NCBI RefSeq assembly: GCF_003665435.1
Contig: NZ_CP023407.1
Location: 1,984,001-2,048,000, forward strand
Reading direction: 5' to 3'
Source: Streptomyces fungicidicus
GTDB taxonomy: Bacteria; Actinomycetota; Actinomycetes; Streptomycetales; Streptomycetaceae
Length of the DNA: 64,000 nt
The translations under genes were made by a program, and so were the position numbers. The notes beneath the pieces were generated by a model. The model had not been told where the DNA came from, did not search any database, and was given only the letters and a program-made list of their open reading frames with translations. This document shows positions 32,508 to 40,922 of the stretch, piece after piece; position 1 is the first letter of the stretch, and each line of letters starts with the position of its first letter.

Positions 32508-32688
32508 GCGGGCGCGGGCATGCGCGGAACGCCTCTGTGACCTATGTGGCCGATGGGGCGCAGAGGGCCGCGCGGGGGTCGCGCGAGGTGGGGAACGCTC
32601 CGCTCTTTGCATGGCCTTGACCGAACCCCGTACAACCTTCCATGACTTGCGTGTCAGCTCTGGCGCCGCTGTGACCTGCGGTCTTTCA

Positions 32689-33765
32689 ATGGTCGACACC
32701 ATGGCTCTGCTGCCCGCGTTCACCCGTGCGTCCCGGGTGCGAGGAAAGAGCACGGGCGCCGCGGCCCCCGTGCCCGTCGTGCTGCCCGCCGACGACGAGG
32801 TACTGCTCGACGCGCCCTGCGATCCGCTGGGCGCGGCGCTGGTCGGTGCCGCGGCGGGAGACCACGCGCCCGTCGTCGCGCTGCTCGCCGCCACCCGGCA
32901 CACCCGCGCCTGGGACGACCGCGACCGGTACGTACGCCGGCTGGCCGCCTTCGCGCGCTCCCGCCCCGAGTGGCTGGACACCTGGCGCTCCCGTGACCCG
33001 CACGATCCCGACGGGCTGCTGCTGGACGCCCAGCGGGCGGTGGACCGCGCCTGGGACTCGCCGGCCCGGGCCGAGCTGCTGCGCGACGTGAGCCCGCTGA
33101 TCACGGCCGCCGCCCGCGCGGACAACCGCGACCCGGTGCCCTGGCGGCTCGCCCTGGACCACGCCCGCGGCGCGCGCACCGGGCACACGTACGTCGAGGA
33201 GCTGTGGGAGGCGGCGGTCCGGCGCGCCCCGCACCACCACGGGTGCCATGTGGCGGCCCTGCGCTATCTGGCGTCGTCGTGGCACGGTTCGCACCGCGAG
33301 TGCTTCGACTTCGCGGACCTGGCGGCGCAGGACGCGCCGGAGGACTCGCTGACCCGGACGCTGCCGCTGCGGGCCGCCTTCGGCTACCTCACCGACCCGT
33401 GCGGTCCGGAGGTGCCCCGCGAGCGGCTGGAGGCGGCGGCCGACCGGGCCGTCGCCCTGTCCGCCCGGCTCCCGGCGGGCCGGCCGCGGGCGGCCGAGCC
33501 GCGCAACCTGCTCGTCTACGTGCTGGTCCGTCTGGAACGCTGGCGGGACGCCCTGGAGCAGCTGCGCCTGACCGGCCCGTACGCCACGTCCTTCCCCTGG
33601 GACCGGGACGCGGACGATCCGCTCGGACGGTTCCTCGAGGTGCGTCAGCTGGTGTCCACGGCGGTCGCGTCCGGGGCGCCCGCGCCGGGATCCGGCGCCC
33701 GGCCGGCGGACGCCGGACGGCCGGGGAGTGAGCAGGGCGGACGACTCCGCTTCGGCGACCATTAG
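32689..33765 (+). CDS. Conserved hypothetical helical protein
   Basis: About 358 aa. It is rich in Ala, Arg and Trp with helical repeats (GDHAPVVALLAATRHTRAWDDR, then HVAALRYLASSWHGSHREC and LLVYVLVRLERWRDALEQLR) suggesting a TPR-like helical bundle of unknown role. The start is uncertain: ATGs at 32611, 32689 and 32701 are all in frame and none has a clear ribosome site; I chose 32689 because the codons before it look non-coding. Its end overlaps the promoter region of the next gene. Confidence 0.65.
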   Translation: MVDTMALLPAFTRASRVRGKSTGAAAPVPVVLPADDEVLLDAPCDPLGAALVGAAAGDHAPVVALLAATRHTRAWDDRDRYVRRLAAFARSRPEWLDTWRSRDPHDPDGLLLDAQRAVDRAWDSPARAELLRDVSPLITAAARADNRDPVPWRLALDHARGARTGHTYVEELWEAAVRRAPHHHGCHVAALRYLASSWHGSHRECFDFADLAAQDAPEDSLTRTLPLRAAFGYLTDPCGPEVPRERLEAAADRAVALSARLPAGRPRAAEPRNLLVYVLVRLERWRDALEQLRLTGPYATSFPWDRDADDPLGRFLEVRQLVSTAVASGAPAPGSGARPADAGRPGSEQGGRLRFGDH

Positions 33766-33776
33766 GCTCTTGGATC

Positions 33777-34517
33777 GTGACGACCGTCCGGCTTCCGCTC
33801 TTCCCCCTGAACACGGTGCTGTTCCCGGGGCTCGTGCTCCCGCTCAACGTCTTCGAGGAGCGCTATCGCGCCATGATGCGCGAGCTGCTGAAGACCCCGG
33901 AGGACGAGCCGCGCCGGTTCGCCGTCGTGGCGATCCGCGACGGGTACGAGGTGGCGCCGAGCTCGCCCGGCCTGCCCGACCCGACCACGGTGCCCGAACG
34001 CGGCCCGTCGGCCGGCTTCGGCGCCGATCCGCTCCGCACCTTCCACAAGGTGGCCTGTGTGGCCGACGCGGCGACGATCCGGGAGCGGGCCGACGGCACC
34101 TTCGAGGTGCTGGCGACCGGCACGACCCGCGTGCGGCTGCTGTCCGTGGACGCCTCCGGCCCGTATCTGACGGCCGAGGCGGAGACGCTGGAGGAGGACC
34201 CCGGCGACGAGGCGGGCGCGCTGGCGGAGGGGGTGCTGCGGTCCTTCCGCCAGTACCAGAAGCGGCTGGCGGGGGCGCGCGAGCGGACGCTGGCGACCGG
34301 CGCGGACCTGCCGGACGAGCCGGGTGTCGTCTCCTACCTGGTCGCCGCCGCGATGATGCTGGACACCCCCACGAAGCAGCGTCTGCTCCAGGCGCCGGAC
34401 ACGGCGTCCCGGCTCCGGGACGAGCTGAAGCTGCTGCGCACCGAGACGGCCATCATCCGGCACCTGCCGTCGCTGCCCGCGGCGGATCTGACAAGGGGTC
34501 CCACCAGCCAGAATTGA
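33777..34517 (+). CDS. Lon-substrate-binding-domain protein
   Basis: 246 aa. It begins VRLPLFPLNTVLFPGLVLPL, the start of the Lon protease N-terminal (PUA-like) domain, followed by LNVFEERYRAMM and the strand LATGTTRVRLLSVD; there is no AAA or protease part. Stand-alone LON-domain proteins are common and uncharacterised, perhaps adaptors. The GTG start has TAGGCT 8 nt upstream and no Shine-Dalgarno sequence, so probably leaderless. It lies 11 nt after the preceding gene. Confidence 0.85.
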   Translation: MTTVRLPLFPLNTVLFPGLVLPLNVFEERYRAMMRELLKTPEDEPRRFAVVAIRDGYEVAPSSPGLPDPTTVPERGPSAGFGADPLRTFHKVACVADAATIRERADGTFEVLATGTTRVRLLSVDASGPYLTAEAETLEEDPGDEAGALAEGVLRSFRQYQKRLAGARERTLATGADLPDEPGVVSYLVAAAMMLDTPTKQRLLQAPDTASRLRDELKLLRTETAIIRHLPSLPAADLTRGPTSQN

Positions 34518-34569
34518 CGCGAAACCGATGGGGCCGGCGATGGCCTCCTGCCTAAGATCACTGCGGCCA

Positions 34570-34587
34570 TGATCATGGTCCTGATCA
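34570..34587. promoter_or_regulatory. Paired TGATCA sites upstream of the secreted protein gene
   Basis: Two TGATCA palindromes (34570-34575 and 34582-34587), 12 bp apart, lie between a possible -10 (TAAGAT, 34553-34558) and the ribosome site of the gene at 34613. The spacing would put them on about the same DNA face, as in a dimeric operator. This is pattern only. Confidence 0.35.
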
Positions 34588-34612
34588 CGCGAATGCAGGA
34601 GGTACAACCGTC

Positions 34613-35023
34613 ATGAACCTTCGCAGCATACTGACCGTCGCCGCGGCCACCGCGGCGGGTTCCGCACTGATGATCGCCCCCGCGCACGCGTCCACGGGCA
34701 ACCCCGCCCCGGCCACGGACACGGGCATCCAGGCCAGAGTCGAGTGCACGAGCCTGAGCAACGGCCAGCTCTGCATCTCGCTGAACGTCGACCCCAGCAG
34801 CATCTCGGTCTTCTACACGAAGACGGGCGGCTCGACGATCTCGGCGAACCTGGGATTCCGCAACTCCGCCGGCACCACGACCTGGGGCTCGACCAAGAGC
34901 ATCAGCGTGAACGAGCGGGCAAACAGCACGTGGACCATGAGCTACCCGTGCACCCGTGACTACAAGGGTCTGATCAAGGTCTCCGGCCAGGGAACCTTCG
35001 AGACCCCCTGGGCGACCTGCTGA
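34613..35023 (+). CDS. Small secreted protein, function unknown
   Basis: 136 aa with a Sec signal peptide: basic start MNLRSI, a hydrophobic stretch, and a likely cut after AHA (about residue 26). The mature part is about 110 residues, Ser/Thr-rich with four Cys (two near ECTSLSNGQLC, one at MSYPC, one at the end ATC), probably two disulfides and a beta-rich fold. No family recognised. A strong AGGAGGT precedes the ATG by 9 nt, and a strong hairpin follows, so it is a single-gene transcript. Confidence 0.82.
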   Translation: MNLRSILTVAAATAAGSALMIAPAHASTGNPAPATDTGIQARVECTSLSNGQLCISLNVDPSSISVFYTKTGGSTISANLGFRNSAGTTTWGSTKSISVNERANSTWTMSYPCTRDYKGLIKVSGQGTFETPWATC

Positions 35024-35051
35024 TCCCGGGCGGCACCCGGCGATAGCATCC

Positions 35052-35094
35052 GCGGCCGCCTCCGCCGGACACCGTTCCGGTCGGAGGCGGCCGC
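35052..35094 (+). terminator. Strong hairpin after the secreted protein gene
   Basis: Perfect 13-bp arms GCGGCCGCCTCCG (35052-35064) and CGGAGGCGGCCGC (35082-35094), with a smaller CCGGA/TCCGG stem inside. It sits 28 nt past the stop codon and likely ends that transcript before the next gene. Confidence 0.8.
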
Positions 35095-35128
35095 CTGCCG
35101 TCGGGGCCGGTCTGGGAGGATGTGGCGG

Positions 35129-35647
35129 GTGGCGAAGAAGTCGAAGAAGCAGCAGCGGGAAGAAGCCGGGCAACGCGGGGGGACGCCCGCGACGGTGGCG
35201 CTCACCGCGGCCGGGGTGGCCTTCACGGTGCACTCCTACGACCACGACCCCTCCCACCCGTCCTACGGCGAGGAGGCGGCCGAGGCGATGGGGGTCTCAC
35301 CCGAGCGGGTCTTCAAGACGCTGGTGGCGGACGTCGACGGCGCGCTGACGGTGGCGGTGGTCCCGGTGGCGGGGCAACTGAACCTGAAGGCCCTCGCGGC
35401 GGCGGCGGGCGGCAAGCGGGCCGCGATGGCCGACCCGGCGCTGGCGGAGCGCACCACGGGGTACGTCCGCGGCGGCATCTCACCGCTCGGTCAGCGCAAG
35501 AGGCTGCCGACGGTCCTGGACGAGTCGGCCACCGGGCACGACACGATCTGCGTCTCGGCCGGCCGCCGCGGCCTGGAGGTGGAACTCTCCCCCCACGCCC
35601 TGACCACCCTCACCCAAGCCACCCTGGCCCCCATCGCCCGCCCCTGA
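35129..35647 (+). CDS. YbaK/EbsC-type Cys-tRNA(Pro) deacylase
   Basis: 172 aa; the family hydrolyses mischarged Cys-tRNA(Pro) in trans. After a Lys-rich start (AKKSKKQQREE), the domain shows TPATVALTAAGVAFTVHSYDHD, VFKTLVADVDG with the key Lys, VAVVPVAGQLNLKALA and YVRGGISPLGQRK, the last containing the Gly-Gly-x-Ser-Pro loop of YbaK. I start at the GTG 35129 (an ATG 9 nt earlier is in frame); GAGGAT lies 7 nt upstream of the GTG. A dispersed repeat follows. Confidence 0.88.
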   Translation: MAKKSKKQQREEAGQRGGTPATVALTAAGVAFTVHSYDHDPSHPSYGEEAAEAMGVSPERVFKTLVADVDGALTVAVVPVAGQLNLKALAAAAGGKRAAMADPALAERTTGYVRGGISPLGQRKRLPTVLDESATGHDTICVSAGRRGLEVELSPHALTTLTQATLAPIARP

Positions 35648-35668
35648 CCGCCCTCCGCTCTCCGCACG

Positions 35669-35749
35669 CCGCGGGCAATCGTGCCGCAGGGCGGCACGGG
35701 TGGGCGCGACGGCACCCCGCAAACGCCGGGCTGCGCGACCCACCCCCGG
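35669..35749 (+). repeat. Dispersed intergenic repeat, copy 4
   Basis: Almost identical to copy 1 (14442-14520): CCGCGGGCAATCG, CGTGCCGC/GCGGCACG hairpin, GGGTGGGCGCGACGGCACC, then CAAACGCCGGGCTGCGCGA. As with copy 1, it lies just after a gene 3' end and between convergent genes, so it may end both transcripts. Confidence 0.8.
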
Positions 35750-35796
35750 CCAGCACCAGCACGCGGCATCCCACCAACGCCGGGGCCCCCAGAAAC

Positions 35797-36462
35797 CTAT
35801 GCCCCGTGCGAAACGTACGGCTCCAGCGGCGGCAACTGCTCCGGATCCCGCGGCCCGAACAACCCCGTCAGCCCCAGATGCACCACCAGCGCCGCGAACG
35901 GCCACGCCAGCAACGCCCCCTTCGCACTCAGCCGCAACGGCGCGTCGAAGGTGACCCCCTTACCCGCACTCCTCGCCTGCGCGACGACATCCTGCGCGGG
36001 CCCGAGCCACACCCCCAGCCGCCACGCCAGTACCGACCCCAGCAGCCCGCCGGCCGCCAGCGCCACCACCAGCGGCACACCACCACGCCGCCGCACCAGG
36101 AACACCACCAGCGCGCTCACCGCCCCGAACGCCAGCGACAGCAGCGTGAACGTCCCGTCCACCCCGATGCCCTGCTCCCCCTCGGAGTCCTTGAGGAAGA
36201 CGACCCAGTTGTCGCCGACCACGTCGCCCACCAGGGGCACGCGCGGCGCCAGCCACCACCACAGCACTCCGAGCAGTACGCCGCCGAGCGCCACCGCCAC
36301 CGCGGTCACGGCGGCCTCCCGCATCTCCGTCTTCATCCCGGGGCCGTCCTTCTCGTGCCACCCGCCGTGTCCTGGGTACGCGGCGTCGCCGGCCTTCCCG
36401 TGCGGATACGCGGCGGCCGCCTGCTCGTGCGGGGACGGTGGTGGTGTCAGAGGTGCGCTCAC
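35797..36462 (-). CDS. DUF2567-like membrane protein
   Basis: 221 aa. A Pro-rich cytosolic start (SAPLTPPPSPHEQAAAAYPH) is followed by four hydrophobic helices (first AAVTAVAVALGGVLLGVLWWW, last LLAWPFAALVVHLGL) with an extracytoplasmic stretch containing DSEGEQGIGVDGTF between helices 1 and 2. The pattern resembles DUF2567 (from memory), function unknown. I take the GTG at 36462; GATAAC and CACGAT-like hexamers lie just before it and no ribosome site is seen. It converges with the YbaK gene. Confidence 0.7.
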   Translation of the reverse strand: MSAPLTPPPSPHEQAAAAYPHGKAGDAAYPGHGGWHEKDGPGMKTEMREAAVTAVAVALGGVLLGVLWWWLAPRVPLVGDVVGDNWVVFLKDSEGEQGIGVDGTFTLLSLAFGAVSALVVFLVRRRGGVPLVVALAAGGLLGSVLAWRLGVWLGPAQDVVAQARSAGKGVTFDAPLRLSAKGALLAWPFAALVVHLGLTGLFGPRDPEQLPPLEPYVSHGA

Positions 36463-36496
36463 CCCGTTATCGTGCCAGGCCCGGCTGTGCGGCGCG

Positions 36497-37408
36497 TCAC
36501 CGGACGGCAGCCCTGCGGTACGCCCAGGCCGCCACGGCCAGCGAGATGCCGCCGACGACCCCGCACACCGCGAGGTCGGCGACCACCCGGGGCCAGTCGG
36601 GGTGCGCCCCGAAGGTCCGTGCGAAGGCCTCGACACCGTACGTCGACGGCAGCAGGTCCCGGGCCAGGCGCACCGCCTCCGGCATCCGCTCGGGCGGCAG
36701 CACGCCCAGCAGCAGCGCGGCGGACATGCCGAGCTGGCCCAGCAGGGTGGCCAGTTCCGGCCGGGGCGCGAGCAGGCCGAGGGCCGCTCCGAGCCCGGCG
36801 AGCGCGGCGCCCGCGAGCGGGATCACCGCGACCAGGATCCACAGGTTCGCGAGCGGCAGCCCGAACAGCACGCATCCGAAGACGGCGGTCACCACGGTCC
36901 CCGGCACGGTGAACGACGCGTACGCGCCCGCCGCGCCCAGCACCACCGCGGCCGGGGGCACCGGCAGGGTCGCGTAGTGGTCGAGCCCGCCGCTGGCCCG
37001 CAGCTGCCCGAAGTACTGGGCGAGCAGGTTCAGCGCGACGAAGGCGACGACCAGGACGGCCGAGCCGGCGACCACGGCCTGCGCCTCGCCGCCGCCGTCG
37101 ACGACCCCGCGCATCAGGATCATGATCCCGACCGACTGGAAGGTCGCCACGAACAGCAGCGGGATCCGCGCGACCCGGGCCCGCGACAGCTGCGCCCGGT
37201 ACACGGCTCCCAGCGAAGGCCGCAGCCGCGCCCGGGGGCCGAGCGCGGCCGGTTCCGGCGCTGCCTCGTCCGCGGCCAGGACGCCGCCCGGCACGACATC
37301 GGCGGGTACGACACTCACGTCGTGCTGCTTCCCTTCGCTCGGCGGATCGCCCGGATCCACTGCGGCGGTCGCCCTGTTCCGTACGGATGACGCGGCCCGT
37401 GTGCTCAC
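36497..37408 (-). CDS. ABC exporter permease (ABC-2 type)
   Basis: 303 aa with six hydrophobic segments after a ~75-residue N-terminal part; the start of the membrane domain reads SLGAVYRAQLSRARVARIPLLF, typical of ABC-2 permeases. The GTG overlaps the stop of the ATPase gene (GTGA), so the two form one exporter. ABC-2 exporters move drugs, lipids or polysaccharides; nothing indicates the cargo. It ends 34 nt before the DUF2567-like start. Confidence 0.88.
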   Translation of the reverse strand: MSTRAASSVRNRATAAVDPGDPPSEGKQHDVSVVPADVVPGGVLAADEAAPEPAALGPRARLRPSLGAVYRAQLSRARVARIPLLFVATFQSVGIMILMRGVVDGGGEAQAVVAGSAVLVVAFVALNLLAQYFGQLRASGGLDHYATLPVPPAAVVLGAAGAYASFTVPGTVVTAVFGCVLFGLPLANLWILVAVIPLAGAALAGLGAALGLLAPRPELATLLGQLGMSAALLLGVLPPERMPEAVRLARDLLPSTYGVEAFARTFGAHPDWPRVVADLAVCGVVGGISLAVAAWAYRRAAVR

Positions 37409-38424
37409 GCCTTCACCAGTCCCTGTCGCACGGCGCCGCCCAGCGCCAGGTAGACGTCCTCCAGGCTGGGCGTGGTCAGGGTGAAGTCGTCCAGGGCGGC
37501 GAAGGCGGCCCCGCCGGTGACGGTGGCGACGACCGTACGGGCCTCCTCGGGCGCCAGCCGCAGGGTCCAGCGGCGGCCCGACTCGACGGTCCGGTCGCGC
37601 AGCGCGGCGACCTCGGGCACGTGCAGGGGGGCGGCCTCGCGCCACACCAGGTCGACCCGGACCTCGCCGGCGACCCGTTCCTTGAGGCCGGCCGGGCTGT
37701 CGCAGGCGATGACCCGGCCGCGGTCGAGCACGGCGACCCGGTCGAGGACGGTCTCGGCCTCGATGACGTTGTGGGTGACCAGCAGGACGGTCGTGCCGCG
37801 CTCGGCGCGGCGCCGGTCGACGGCGGACCACACGGCGCGCCGCGCCACCGGGTCCATGCCGGTGGTGGGCTCGTCCAGCACGAGCAGGGGCCGCTCCCCC
37901 ACCAGCGCGGCGGCGAAGCAGGCCAGCCGGCGCTGCCCTCCGGACAGCTTCTTCAGCGGGCGCCCGGCGATCGGGGCGAGCCCCAGTTCGTCGAGGACGT
38001 CGTCCCGTTCGGCCCGCGCCCGCCGTGCGTCGAGCCCGCGCAGCCGGCCGGTGGTCTCGGCGGCGAGGGACACCGTCAGTTCGTCGAGGGCGCTGGACTC
38101 CTGGCCGAGGTAGGCGAGGATGCGGGCGGCCCGCTCCGGGTGGCGCACGATGTCGTGGCCGAGGATGCCCACACTGCCGCGGTCGGGCCGCATCAGCCCG
38201 GTCAGCTGGCGCACGAGGGTGGACTTGCCGGCGCCGTTCGGCCCGAGCAGGCCGAAGATCTCACCGCGCCGGATGTCGAGTTCCACGTCGTCGGTGGCCC
38301 GCACCTCGGGCGTGGCGGGAGACCCGCGCCGGCCGCGCACCGCCGGATAGGTCTTGGTCAGCCCGCGGACCGCGCACACGACGTCACCGCCGTGCCGGAA
38401 TCCCTGTGCCGCGCGCGTATTCAC
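37405..38424 (-). CDS. ABC exporter ATP-binding protein
   Basis: 339 aa. Complete nucleotide-binding domain: Walker A GLLGPNGAGKST, signature LSGGQRRLA, Walker B LLVLDEPTTGMD, and the H-loop LLVTHN. An extra ~85-residue C-terminal domain follows, as in DrrA-type exporters. I place the start at the GTG 38424 because TAGGCT ends 8 nt upstream, matching other leaderless starts here; the longer frame lacks support. It is coupled to the permease by a 4-nt overlap. Confidence 0.92.
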   Translation of the reverse strand: MNTRAAQGFRHGGDVVCAVRGLTKTYPAVRGRRGSPATPEVRATDDVELDIRRGEIFGLLGPNGAGKSTLVRQLTGLMRPDRGSVGILGHDIVRHPERAARILAYLGQESSALDELTVSLAAETTGRLRGLDARRARAERDDVLDELGLAPIAGRPLKKLSGGQRRLACFAAALVGERPLLVLDEPTTGMDPVARRAVWSAVDRRRAERGTTVLLVTHNVIEAETVLDRVAVLDRGRVIACDSPAGLKERVAGEVRVDLVWREAAPLHVPEVAALRDRTVESGRRWTLRLAPEEARTVVATVTGGAAFAALDDFTLTTPSLEDVYLALGGAVRQGLVKA

Positions 38425-38560
38425 AAGGGACGAGCCTACGGGGTCCCGGCCCCCGGCCGGTTCCCGGGGCACCCCGAACCCGCAATCCCGCCATACGAGC
38501 ACGAAACCCCACAGGCCGGGGCCGTGCGGGCGCGGGACACGCGCCGCATGTCACCGCACG

Positions 38561-39778
38561 TCACTCCCCGGCGGGAGCCCGTTCCGTGCCGGTGCGCAGA
38601 TCGAGCTCGCGCCAGAAGCCCGCCCGGATGGCGTAACGGTCCCGCTCGTCGATCTGGTCGTCCTTGTGGGCGAGCAGACCGAAGCGGGCCGCGTAGCGCA
38701 GCAGCTCGCCGTCGACGCGGTGCGGGATGCGGGGGTACATGCCGGACAGCTTCTGGATGTGGCTCTGGTCGCCGAGCCGCTCCACCCAGCGCCGGGCGAA
38801 GACCTGTCCCACCTCGAAGGGGTCCCCGCCGACCGTGGTGATGTCCTCCTCGCGGTCCGCCCACCGCTGCTCCGCCGTGGTCAGCTGGGCCAGCGTCGGC
38901 ATGGAGGCCGCGTCCGGCGGCTCGGCGGCCGGACGGTCGACCCAGCCCTTGTCGGAGGACCAGCGCAGGGTGGCGGAGGCGGGCTGCTGGGGCGGGTGCG
39001 GTCCGGGGCCGCGCAGCGCGGCCAGGTCCTTCGGGGTGGGTACGCCCTTGGCCGCGGCGGCCCGCTCGGCGGTGCCGTTGTGCGCGGCGGCGGCCGGGTG
39101 CTGCGGCTCCTGTCCGGTCCGCTCGGCCGCCGTGCCGGGCGCGGCCTCGGGCAGCGGCGCGGAGAGGATCGCGGCGATCTCGGGCCGCGGCACGGGCGGC
39201 GGCGCGCACACCCCGCTGACCTCCTTGGCCCGTACCGCCTGGGTGATCCAGGCCCGGTCCAGCACCCGGCGTTCGTCGGCCTCGGCGACGAGGTCCTCGG
39301 ACTGGTTGTAGTCGCCGTCGGCGGCCTGCACGGCCCACAGGTGGACGGCGACGCCGTGCTCCTTCGCCGCCATCATGCCCGGCAGCAGATCGCCGTCCCC
39401 GGTGACCAGCACGATGTCGGAGCAGGCGCGGTTGCGGGCCAGTTCGGTCAGTTCGGCGTGCATCGCCGCGTCGACGCCCTTCTGCGCCCAGCGGCCGTCG
39501 CTGCGGGTCAGCGCGCCGAGCCGGACGGTGACCCGGGGCATCACGCGCAGCCTGCGGTGCTCGGGCTGCGGGACGCGGTCGGGTGCGCCGTCGAACCAGT
39601 AGATGCGCAGCAGCGGCTGCCGCGTGTCGGACTCCGCGCGCTCCCGCAGCCCCTGGATGAGGGCGGCGTGGTCGACGGTGATGCGGGACCGCGAGGGCTC
39701 CCCGGCGAGGAGACTGGCGGCGGCCCCCAGCAGATACCCGGCGTCCACCAGGACGATGCAGCGGTCCACGCGATCCAC
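38561..39778 (-). CDS. NYN-domain (LabA/DUF88) protein
   Basis: 405 aa. Residues 1-180 form a NYN (PIN-like nuclease) domain with the acidic residues expected for Mg2+: CIVLVDAGYLLG at the N-terminus, GVDAAMHAELTELA and IVLVTGDGDLLPGMMAA. A Pro/Ala-rich linker (about 195-280) leads to a C-terminal domain with FARRWVERLGDQSHIQKLSGMYP, perhaps nucleic-acid binding. It is likely an RNase or RNA-binding protein; the target is unknown. The start at MDRVDRC is well placed before the domain. About 190 nt upstream begins the IS element. Confidence 0.82.
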   Translation of the reverse strand: MDRVDRCIVLVDAGYLLGAAASLLAGEPSRSRITVDHAALIQGLRERAESDTRQPLLRIYWFDGAPDRVPQPEHRRLRVMPRVTVRLGALTRSDGRWAQKGVDAAMHAELTELARNRACSDIVLVTGDGDLLPGMMAAKEHGVAVHLWAVQAADGDYNQSEDLVAEADERRVLDRAWITQAVRAKEVSGVCAPPPVPRPEIAAILSAPLPEAAPGTAAERTGQEPQHPAAAAHNGTAERAAAAKGVPTPKDLAALRGPGPHPPQQPASATLRWSSDKGWVDRPAAEPPDAASMPTLAQLTTAEQRWADREEDITTVGGDPFEVGQVFARRWVERLGDQSHIQKLSGMYPRIPHRVDGELLRYAARFGLLAHKDDQIDERDRYAIRAGFWRELDLRTGTERAPAGE

Positions 39779-39964
39779 CCTCTTTCCGGGAGGTTTGCTT
39801 CGGGCTTGCTTCGAGTCTGCCCGACCACGCCGGGGTTAACGGCCCGAACTCGATCTTCGGCGTGGCGTTTCCACACTTCCTCCCCGATCACCCCGGTCAC
39901 ACACGGTAATTGTCCAACATGCGGCTGTTATCGGGCTGTGTGAATCTGAACCCGGCCCTGGCCC

Positions 39965-39968
39965 CTAG
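39965..39968. repeat. Target duplication CTAG, left
   Basis: CTAG flanks the left end of the IS element and is repeated at 40898-40901, matching the YTAR-type targets of IS5-family elements. Read on the minus strand it supplies the TAG stop codon of the transposase. Confidence 0.8.
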
Positions 39969-40875
39969 GCACTGTCTGACAAACGATCTTGGGCGGGTTC
40001 GCGGAGCCAGAGGATGAGTGCCGCAAGGTGGAGTCCGGCCTTGTAGCGGGTGGCCAGTTTGTCGAAGCGGGTGGCGATCGCGCGGAACTGCTTGAGGCGG
40101 TTGAAGCAGCGTTCGACCACGTTGCGGGCCTTGTAAAGCTCTCGGTCGAAGGCCGGCGGCCTGCCGCCGGCCTGACCGCGCCGCACACGGTTGGCCTTCT
40201 GATCCGCCCGCTCCGGGATCACCGCCCGGATACCCCTGCGCCGCAGAGACTGGCGGATCGCCCGGGACGAGTAGGCCTTGTCCGCGATGACCGCGTCGGG
40301 CCTGCGGCGGGGCCGTCCGGCCCCGGTCCGGGGCACCTTCACGCCGTCCATGACCTCGTCAAACACGGTGGAATCGTTGACGTTGCCGGGCGTGACGACG
40401 ACGGCCAGGGGCAGGCCACGGCCATCGCAGGCGAGATGGACCTTGGTGGTCAGCCCACCGCGGGACCGGCCGAGCGCCTGGCCAGCCGTCGCGCATGCCG
40501 GATCTTCCAGTTCGTCCCCTGCCGCCGCCCCTTTTTGCGGGCTCCGGCGGCGTGCTGGTGGGCTCGGTTGATCGTGGAGTCGACCGAAACCGTCCACTCC
40601 ACGGTTCCGATGGAGTCGTCCCGGACCTGGACCTGCTCGAGCAGGCGGGTCCAGGTGCCGTCCGCCTCCCAGCGGGCGAACCGCTCATAGACCGTCTGCC
40701 ACGGCCCATAGCGTTCCGGCAGGTCACGCCACGGCGCACCGGTCCGCAACCGCCACAACACCCCGTTGATCACCTGCCGGTGATCCCGCCACGGACGCCC
40801 TCGCCCGTCAACACCTGGCAGCAGCGGCGCTATCCGCTCCCACGCCGAATCCGTCAGCTCACCACGACCCACCAC
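39965..40875 (-). CDS. IS5-family transposase made by -1 frameshift
   Basis: Two overlapping frames. The first (GTG 40875 or 40872, stop 40450) holds the N-terminal domain LTDSAWERIAPLLPG and the first Asp (VSVDSTINRAH). The second (open 40597 to stop 39965) holds RSRGGLTTKVHLACDG, the second Asp (AVIADKAYSS) and the Glu with downstream Arg and Lys (NVVERCFNRLKQFRA). At 40528-40534 the minus strand reads A AAG GGG in the first frame, a canonical slippery heptamer; slipping back one base joins the frames into about 303 aa. The stop TAG is made by the flanking CTAG target bases rather than the element itself. No ribosome site is seen. Confidence 0.85.
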
Positions 40876-40897
40876 AAGATCAATTATCAGACAGGGC
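39969..40897 (-). mobile_element. IS5-family insertion sequence, 929 bp
   Basis: Complete-looking element. Ends: GCACTGTCTGACAAACGATC (left) and GCCCTGTCTGATAATTGATC (right, minus strand), an imperfect inverted repeat matching at 16 of 20 positions, bordered by CTAG duplications. It carries one transposase in two overlapping frames with all DDE residues. Matching CTAG flanks and an undamaged transposase suggest fairly recent insertion. Confidence 0.88.
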
Positions 40898-40901
40898 CTA
40901 G
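40898..40901. repeat. Target duplication CTAG, right
   Basis: Second copy of the CTAG target duplication. The ribosome site of the 55-aa gene begins about 10 nt further right. Confidence 0.8.
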
Positions 40902-40922
40902 TCCCCCACAGGAGGCACCACC

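Noticed and set aside
40450..40597. Transposase as a frameshifted pseudogene
   Set aside because: The break coincides with an in-register A AAG GGG slippery heptamer, both halves carry intact DDE residues, and the ends with CTAG duplications are undamaged; a programmed -1 shift explains it better.
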